From: Cytauxzoon felis
Lineage: Eukaryota > Apicomplexa > Aconoidasida > Piroplasmida > Theileriidae
Reading direction: 5' to 3'
Assembly (NCBI GenBank): GCA_020283715.1
Contig: JAIQCW010000012.1
Location: 1 to 64,000 of the forward strand
Length of the DNA stretch: 64,000 nt
Position 1 is the stretch's first letter, and each line of letters begins with the position of its first letter. The notes under the pieces were generated by a model that was not told the origin of the DNA, made no database searches, and saw only the letters and a program-made list of their open reading frames with translations. Below are positions 57,453-64,000 of the stretch, in pieces. The translations under genes were made by a program, and so were the position numbers.

Positions 57453-59252
57453 ATGAGGATAACATCACATAGGCTACGGTCTAACATCGTAAAGAAGAAG
57501 ACAGTAGCTGAAGAGGATGCCTTTTTAAAGGAGAAATTTGAAAGAGCTAGAAGGTATCAATTTTTAATAATTATTATAGGATTAAGTGCATCATTTAATT
57601 TAAATACAGCTCTATTAACACCTATAGTATTTAATTGTGAAAACTTCTCAAGTAAATGCTCCATCGCTTATACCACAGGATCATGTCTCTCGTTACTCCT
57701 ATCAACATTTTTTATCTCATATAAATCGATATATCTAACATTATTTCAAGTACTAATATCACTCTCACAAACAGCTCACGCACTTATTGGCCTATTTGGA
57801 TCAGGAAATATCGCCAAAATACTCTTTATATTCATATACTTCTGCCATGGATTCATCTTACAAATACTCTTACAAGCAGGTATGTTTATTAAACAACGTA
57901 ATTATATGATGGTAAATACACCTCTTTCCCTCTTCCACATGCCGTTCCACCTGAGGTACAATCATACTATCCTTTCCACTCGCCGTGGTGGCCTCCTCCA
58001 ATTACCTATCTCTAAAGAGTGATGCCACTCCCGGAGATCGTGGCGATGATGAAAGTAGAGCTAAGGATGTAACCTCAAGTGGAACCCGAAAGTGATCTAC
58101 GGGAGCTTGAGGGGGAAGTAAATAAAGAGGCCTCCACGGAGAGTGGAAAGAAAGGACCTCAGGTGGAAGTGGAAGATAAGGTGGATGAACTTCAACTGAC
58201 TATACATCATTATATTAATTTTTACAGCATCGTACGTGACGAATAAATATTTATTGATTTCGTTGTATTCTAAATTATATGTTGGTTTTTCTGTTGGTCG
58301 TATAGTATTAGGTACATTACAGGGTATATTGGAAAAGGCTATAGGTACTGAAACTATATTACAATGTAGACGTATTGTATTCTTATGTCATTTTACACAA
58401 GCTCTTTTGGGATATATTGCTGCTATATGGGCATTTGTATTATATATTGAATGTTTGAATGTAAAAGATGATGAAAGTGATAAAAAGAGGATTGAAGAGG
58501 GAGCTTCTACAGGTGATAGTTCTTCATCCGGTGGTAAAGAATTGTCTAAATGGCAACAAATTAAAAAGGTTGTACCATATATGAAATATTTCTATTGGCG
58601 TCCATTATCGTATATGATTTCATATACTCCAGCATACTTCTATTATCCATTTTTAGTACCATTCTGTTTGAATTTATCAAGACCAATGAAGTTATTAGGA
58701 TCTGTATTATACTCATATTGTGAATCAATTGGTAGAAGTATAGGATCAACATTAAATAAAGAATTGGATGATGAAGAAAAGAAGGATGATGAATCACATT
58801 TCAAATTTTTATTCTTTAAAGATTTAAAATATATCCTTCTACTTATATTCTCACATGGTTCATTTATAATCCTTATAATATTAACATGGAATAATCATCC
58901 ATATTCAAAAAATGCCAATATAATATTCCCAATAATAACATACGTAGCAATTGGATTCGGTATTTTAATAACCAGTTTTATGAATTCTATTAGTGCCGCC
59001 ATATCCTATTTCAATAAACAGGAAGAAAGTGATAATAAGAAGATTATACCAGATGATGTGAAGAAGTATTCTAATGTCATTATAGATGTTGTAGTTTTCA
59101 TAACTATGAATTCAATGTTACTTATTACTTCTGTAAGTAATGCCATCGTCACCTCATTCAATTCACATCGAACCTCTCGTAACTATCTCATCAAACATAA
59201 TACCAGAGGTCTAGCCGAAAATATCATCGATATAATACTAAATATCAAATAA
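57453..59252 (+). CDS. Multispan membrane protein, possible transporter
   Basis: Two exons: 57453-57879 and 58228-59252; 483 residues. About ten hydrophobic segments: five in the first exon (FLIIIIGLSASFNLNTALL, AKILFIFIYFCHGFILQIL) and the rest in the second, with a charged cytoplasmic-type loop (DDESDKKRIEEGASTGDSSS) in the middle, as in transporters with two halves joined by a loop. It could be a Tpr-type Theileria protein or an equilibrative-transporter relative; I cannot tell. The intron joins the two in phase and holds a palindromic element. Confidence 0.72.
57930..58190 (+). repeat. Palindromic element, K-C-B4-like
   Basis: C arm followed by a B arm of intermediate type (CCCGAAAGTGATCTACGGGA) with a partly matched inner stem, sense to the multispan-protein gene in its only intron. 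Confidence 0.88.
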
Positions 59253-59317
59253 TATTATAAATATTTTAAATATTATACATATTAAAAGTTATTAAATAAG
59301 TAGTGAGTATTCCACAT

Positions 59318-59892
59318 CAAATAACATATTTGTCTTCCACTCGCCGTGGTGGCCTTCTTTTTTACTTCCCCTTCCAGCTCCCATAGATCGCCTCCGGGCA
59401 TTATTTATCATAAAAAATACATGCTCTATAAACCCTATAATTATCGGGATAAAAAACCTCATACTCAAATATTGTGGGGCGATTACCCCATGATCCAAAT
59501 TCATATAGCATTTTAATATACTTCCAATAATTTATTATGTATATTAATACAATTGAGTGATGATGTATAGTTATATGAACGTATTGGTGTGATAATATAA
59601 ATAATTATAATAAGATATATACTATATAACTACTAACATGATATGAAATATAGTACCTGTATAAAATAATAATAGATATATATAAATAATTACACTTCAT
59701 AAAATTATTATAATATTATACATCACTTATAAATAAAAATATACATTAATTATAGTAATTATCATTCAATTAATTAGTATATTATTAGTGATTATGACCT
59801 CAAGTGGAGAACCCGTAGCCGACATACGGTAGGCGGAGGCGGAGGTAATTGAAGAGGCCTCCACGGCGAGTGGAAGACAAAAAAAAGGACTT
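59318..59892. repeat. Palindromic cassette, B1 - R3 - B
   Basis: Inverted B1 arm at 59350-59400, R3 copy 2 at about 59400-59785, then a degenerate B arm (CCCGTAGCCGACATACGG) and K linker to 59892. Here R3 sits exactly in the cargo slot used elsewhere by E and F. Confidence 0.8.
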
Positions 59893-60196
59893 TAAGTACT
59901 AGCCTAATGAAATATAATGCTATAACTCAGATGTAGTGGACAATATATTCATTATATTCCTTAGGCTGACTATATTTATTTTTGTTTCAATATGTTATTG
60001 AGTTTACTGGAATATAATATATTATTTATGATAATAATAAAGGAAATAACAATGAATATTTAACATGCATATTTAAATATAAATATAAATATATATATTA
60101 TTTAATCTACTAATTTTGTGAGATTCCCCATTATTGTATGATTAAATCTGAGTGATGCATTATATATGAAACACAAATTTTTAGGTATATATTAGG
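59893..60196. other. Promoter-side spacer of the FAINT-like gene
   Basis: A+T-rich, no exon seen. Confidence 0.4.
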
Positions 60197-62032
60197 ATGA
60201 ATATTATAATGAGTGTCAGATCGATATATATGTTTGAGTTGATAAGTCTTCTATTTGTCTTATTGACAATAAATATTGTATCATGTGATCCATTGTATTT
60301 TACATTGGATATAGATGGTGGTCCTTCTCCATTTTTTTATACTATGCCATTCACGGAGAATGACGTAGAAACTATACCTCATTTTTGTTATACTGGTTTT
60401 TTTATTAGTTGTGTAAGGGCTGATAATGGACAAATAATATGGTCATCTGAACAAGGAGAGTATTCTACTAGTTTATTAACACAACGTGATAGATTTGGTA
60501 GAAGAATAATGATAATAAGGATAGTTACACAAAATGGTGTTATATTTAAGAGGTTTAGGAAGTTATCTGATGAGTATCAATGGGAATTACATCATGATGG
60601 TATAAGTATATTTAATGAGCATTTGACAGAATTAGATTTATCAAGTGTGATGGATCCTAATAATAATATAGAACAAACAAGTTATGGTAATACAATATCA
60701 ACATTTTATATTGATATATTAAGTATGTTGGTAGCTGTAACACATACTGGACGAGTGATATGGAATAGAAGAAGTAATAGTGATGATACATGTGTTCATT
60801 GTAGATGTTATCTTATAAGAGGTGAATTCAAGTTATTGGAATTACGTATTTTATTAGATGGTTCACCATGTGCTTTACTATATGAACGTGGTTATGATAA
60901 TACATGGAATGCTATATCTAATCAAGATTATTATACTAAATCAAAATTGATTAGAGGATCATATACTTTGGATTTAAATAATATTAATACTAATGAATAT
61001 ATTAATGTAAGTTTAGTTGAATTATATGGTGTACCTAGTTGTATATATAATACTATTGGTGATGTTTATATTATGGAAATAAAAATTGGTGATCTATTAT
61101 TATGGAAATCACAAGATAATATTGAATATTCAAAATCTGTTACAGTGAATTTAAAAGATGGTATTAAAAAATTAGTGTCTATAACTATAGTTAGATCTGA
61201 TGTATCATCAGTATTATATATGAGATTAGAAAATGATGATAATTGGTTAATTGTATCAAAAAGAATTTTCCATCGTACATTATTCCGTATAAAGAATACA
61301 AAATCACTTATATTAGGATCTTATCCAGAATATATAACTGCAAGCCATGATATATTATCAAATAATAATATGAAAACTATAATTAATCCAATACCATCTG
61401 TTATTCTTACATCAATATATGATAATAATAATGAATTAATATGGGAAAGTATAGGTGATGATGATGAATGTACAGAATTAATATGTTATACTAGAAGAGG
61501 TGATATCATATTAGTATCTATAAGATTATTTAAATTTGGTGTTAGAATGATATATTCTAGGAAAGTTGATGGTAATTGGACACCAATTGATCCTGATGAA
61601 TATAAAAGATTAACACAAAGAATAGAACGTGAAGTTCTAATTGATGTTAATAGGAAAAATTATGAAGAATGTTGTAATATAGAAGAATATGAAATATATA
61701 ATACAAATGCTATGACTTTAACACCTAAAAGTAATATACATATCACTGGTATAGCTGATGGAATAAATTCTATTTGGGAAAGTGATCAATGGGATCAAGA
61801 AATAGAAAATAAAAAATGTACATTCATAGCTATACATTATGATCCAAATGGTCCAAAATTATTACATGTAAATATTATAACTACACCACCATCAGATGCA
61901 GATGAATTCTTTGTAAAATTATCAGATGGTACCTGGGATAATATCACCAGAGAACAAATGAATGCAGAAATATATAATCTCGTAGAAGAACAAAGATTAA
62001 GAGATGAACAAGCAGAACAAGACATCGAATAA
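60197..62032 (+). CDS. Secreted multi-FAINT (DUF529)-domain protein
   Basis: Single exon, 611 residues. Signal sequence within the first 31 residues (ISLLFVLLTINIVSC). The rest consists of about five tandem units of roughly 110 residues, each marked by a Gly and an Ile/Leu-Trp: NGQIIWSSEQ, TGRVIWNRRS, GDLLLWKSQD, NNELIWESIG, GINSIWESDQ. Each unit ends with a strand and an aromatic-Trp piece (YQWELHHDG, YDNTWNAISN, DDNWLIVSK, DGNWTPIDPD, DGTWDNITRE). This is the FAINT pattern of Theileria secreted proteins, thought to act in or on the host leukocyte. The C-terminal tail is acidic and no membrane anchor is seen. Confidence 0.82.
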   Translation: MNIIMSVRSIYMFELISLLFVLLTINIVSCDPLYFTLDIDGGPSPFFYTMPFTENDVETIPHFCYTGFFISCVRADNGQIIWSSEQGEYSTSLLTQRDRFGRRIMIIRIVTQNGVIFKRFRKLSDEYQWELHHDGISIFNEHLTELDLSSVMDPNNNIEQTSYGNTISTFYIDILSMLVAVTHTGRVIWNRRSNSDDTCVHCRCYLIRGEFKLLELRILLDGSPCALLYERGYDNTWNAISNQDYYTKSKLIRGSYTLDLNNINTNEYINVSLVELYGVPSCIYNTIGDVYIMEIKIGDLLLWKSQDNIEYSKSVTVNLKDGIKKLVSITIVRSDVSSVLYMRLENDDNWLIVSKRIFHRTLFRIKNTKSLILGSYPEYITASHDILSNNNMKTIINPIPSVILTSIYDNNNELIWESIGDDDECTELICYTRRGDIILVSIRLFKFGVRMIYSRKVDGNWTPIDPDEYKRLTQRIEREVLIDVNRKNYEECCNIEEYEIYNTNAMTLTPKSNIHITGIADGINSIWESDQWDQEIENKKCTFIAIHYDPNGPKLLHVNIITTPPSDADEFFVKLSDGTWDNITREQMNAEIYNLVEEQRLRDEQAEQDIE

Positions 62033-62147
62033 AATCATAAACTTATATTCAAACTATATATACCCAATCAATATCGTACTTATTTATATACAAAAATAAT
62101 CTAATAATAAACACATTAAACTCTATATACCTCATCTTTATCTCCAA

Positions 62148-62385
62148 CCTTATCTTCGTCTTGCAGACAGCTTCTCCACCTGAGGTTACATTCCTGCCTC
62201 AGCTTCTCTATTTACTTCCCCCTCCGCTTCCCGTAGATCAGCTGCGGGTATCCACTTGAGGTTACATGACTACACTTCAGCCACGATCTCTGGGAGTGGC
62301 TATACTCTTTAGAGATAGGTAAATAGAGAGGCCTCCACGGCGAGTGGAGATAATAGGGATTGGACTTCGAGTGGAATCATTTGTG
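62148..62385 (-). repeat. Intergenic palindromic element, B2-C
   Basis: D, B2, C and K modules in orientation S on the minus strand, between the two FAINT-like genes. The rest of that 720-base gap shows nothing. Confidence 0.88.
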
Positions 62386-62756
62386 TTATTCCTGTGAATA
62401 TATTTAATGTCTTTTAGGTTGAGACATCTTATTTATAATAGAGGTAAATATTAATATATTAATGTATAAAATATAGGGTTTCTTATGATTGTATGTATTA
62501 TATAATGATTGGTTGTCATGTATATTAAGTTTATGATTTGTATAATATGGTGTTTAAATATTATATGATATGATATTATATGTAATTGTCATTAAAATTT
62601 TGTTTATCAACATGCAATACTTTAGTAAAGATATTTAGTTGGTAATTTTAATGATTATATATTGAAAATGATTAAGTTTTTGATTTAAGAATATTCCCCC
62701 ATTTATATGTATTTATATATTAGTATTGCATTATAAATAAATTTGATAGATACAAC

Positions 62757-64000
62757 ATGTATATTAGTATTAATTTGAATATAAACATATTATCTATCAT
62801 ATATTTTGTTTTGTACTTGTTATGTGTCCTATTGGCAAGTAATATAACGTTAGCGGTACCAATACCAACAACATTGAATTTGAATATAAACAATGAATAT
62901 ATAACAACATTTGAGAATTCTAGAAATAATACATTATATAAATCATATGTACCTAATGGAAATTATTTGATTGATGTTATAAAAGATGGTGATGATATAA
63001 TATGGGATGGTGGAGATAATGAAAGATGTTTATTTGTATTATATATAACGAATTTTTTGAATCAGAGAGCATTATTTTTAAGATTATTTAATTATAATAC
63101 TATAGATATTTATGAAATATATGTAAATATATTGAATATATGGGAGAAAGAAAATATAATTAATTATAATAATGAGAATGGTATAATATTAGATTTAAAT
63201 GATATGAATGAATATAATTTAATAACAGATACTAATTTTGGTAATAGAATAATACATTATGCTATAAATTTAAATCAATATATATATCAAATTAAAGATG
63301 GTAATGATATAATATGGAATAGTAATATAAATAATAATGAGAAATTAATAAATTGTAAATTATATATAAGAAGATATGAAATAAATTATTTATATATAGA
63401 AACTATAATAAATACATTATGTAATTATTATTATTATAAATCAAATACAAATATTAATTCATTAGATGATATAAATTTAATTAATTGGTCTATAGTTAGT
63501 AGAAATGAATTTGAAAATAATATATATTATATAATTAATGAAATTTATATTGATATATTAAATTTATATAATAATCCATTTATAAATGTTGTAGATAATT
63601 TAATGTTTAATTTAATAACATTAAATTGTATACCAAATCCAGATAAACGTGTTACCGAATTAAGAGATGGTAATAATATTATATGGTCATCTAGAAATAA
63701 TGATTATTTATCATTTATGATTTTACATTTTAAAGATGATATAGCTAGATTAATTATTGCTGATAAAATACATTCTGGTCTTGATGGATTATGTTATTTT
63801 AAAAGAAGTATTGATAGTAAATGGTATAATATTCCATCAGAATCATATCATAGAGTTATATTTCGTCTTAATGGAGAACGGATATTTAATATTAATGATG
63901 AACCACCTTTTATGAGAAATTTAAATGAAATTACAAATGTAGGTAATATGATAACTTTACATCTTACTTTAATGTCAATATTTATTGTTAAAGTTGTAGA
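62757..64000 (+). CDS. Secreted FAINT-like protein, partial
   Basis: Open from the ATG at 62757 to the window end (414 residues seen). Signal sequence (IIYFVLYLLCVLLASNITLA) followed by at least three FAINT-type units with almost identical cores: IKDGDDIIWDGGD, IKDGNDIIWNSN and LRDGNNIIWSSRN. It is the neighbour and same-strand relative of the 611-residue protein, but its units carry the Lys-Asp-Gly turn more strictly. Very rich in Asn, Ile and Tyr. The 3' end lies outside the window. Confidence 0.8.
   Translation, partial: MYISINLNINILSIIYFVLYLLCVLLASNITLAVPIPTTLNLNINNEYITTFENSRNNTLYKSYVPNGNYLIDVIKDGDDIIWDGGDNERCLFVLYITNFLNQRALFLRLFNYNTIDIYEIYVNILNIWEKENIINYNNENGIILDLNDMNEYNLITDTNFGNRIIHYAINLNQYIYQIKDGNDIIWNSNINNNEKLINCKLYIRRYEINYLYIETIINTLCNYYYYKSNTNINSLDDINLINWSIVSRNEFENNIYYIINEIYIDILNLYNNPFINVVDNLMFNLITLNCIPNPDKRVTELRDGNNIIWSSRNNDYLSFMILHFKDDIARLIIADKIHSGLDGLCYFKRSIDSKWYNIPSESYHRVIFRLNGERIFNINDEPPFMRNLNEITNVGNMITLHLTLMSIFIVKVV

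Noticed and set aside
1722..62385. Regularly recurring short repeats as a CRISPR-like array
   Set aside because: Spacing is irregular, copies are mosaics in both orientations, and the setting is a eukaryotic nuclear genome with introns.
63900..64000. Telomere or subtelomeric repeat at the right end
   Set aside because: No telomeric repeat is present; the window simply cuts a gene.

Overview
This is nuclear DNA of a piroplasm (Apicomplexa), most likely of the Theileria/Cytauxzoon lineage. The evidence is a very A+T-rich sequence, genes packed on both strands, many 35-60 nt introns with gt...ag ends, and secreted proteins that look like the FAINT (DUF529) family of Theileria at the right end. 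The species is not identified. I see no rRNA, tRNA, CRISPR array or telomere.

Layout. 1-547: partial HAD-family protein. 1101-4283: cysteinyl-tRNA synthetase. 4425-6646: RAP-domain protein. 6674-12602: secreted protein, Alba protein, tiny membrane protein, NOT2/3/5-domain protein, a Cys-rich N-terminus protein and a 12-exon unknown. 12751-20016: hotdog thioesterase, secreted protein, RS-rich protein, twin-CX9C protein, NudC-like protein, unknown. 20512-26715: splicing factor SF3A3 and class I fumarase. 26909-40291: polytopic membrane protein, UIM-like protein, mitochondrial-type repeat protein, GPKOW, glutamate-cysteine ligase. 40909-56095: HAD phosphatase, secreted protein, NOG1-like GTPase, MAK21/NOC1, membrane protein, TRM82/WDR4. 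57453-64000: multispan protein and two FAINT-like secreted proteins, the last cut by the window end.

The standout feature is a family of G+C-richer mosaic palindromic elements, in about 43 clusters and roughly a sixth of the window. Names used below: orientation S is the direction in which exonic copies are translated. Ends are CCACCTGAGGT and ACCTCAGGTGG. Arm C encodes NYLSLKS-ATPGDRG in S; arm B encodes [12 protein letters not shown] (B2), [12 protein letters not shown] (B1), DDLRESEG (B3) or ENDLREFEGEVN (B4). All arms are hairpins around one loop, TCCCGTAGATC, with stems that differ between arm types but stay complementary. Short linkers are K (CCAC-5 nt-GTGG) and D (CTGCCGTCAGC or CTTGCAGACAGC). 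Cargo between inverted arms can be E (about 240 bp), F (tandem Pro-Glu-Glu coding units) or R3 (about 380 bp, A+T-rich).

The elements sit in introns (both orientations), between genes, and inside the exons of at least seven genes. Every exonic copy is in orientation S and in the same reading frame, so the host protein gains a 25-250 residue insert. This resembles the Rickettsia palindromic elements found inside protein genes, but in a eukaryotic nucleus. Separately, several conserved exons carry exactly one surplus base in an A or T run, which looks more like sequencing or assembly error than gene decay.
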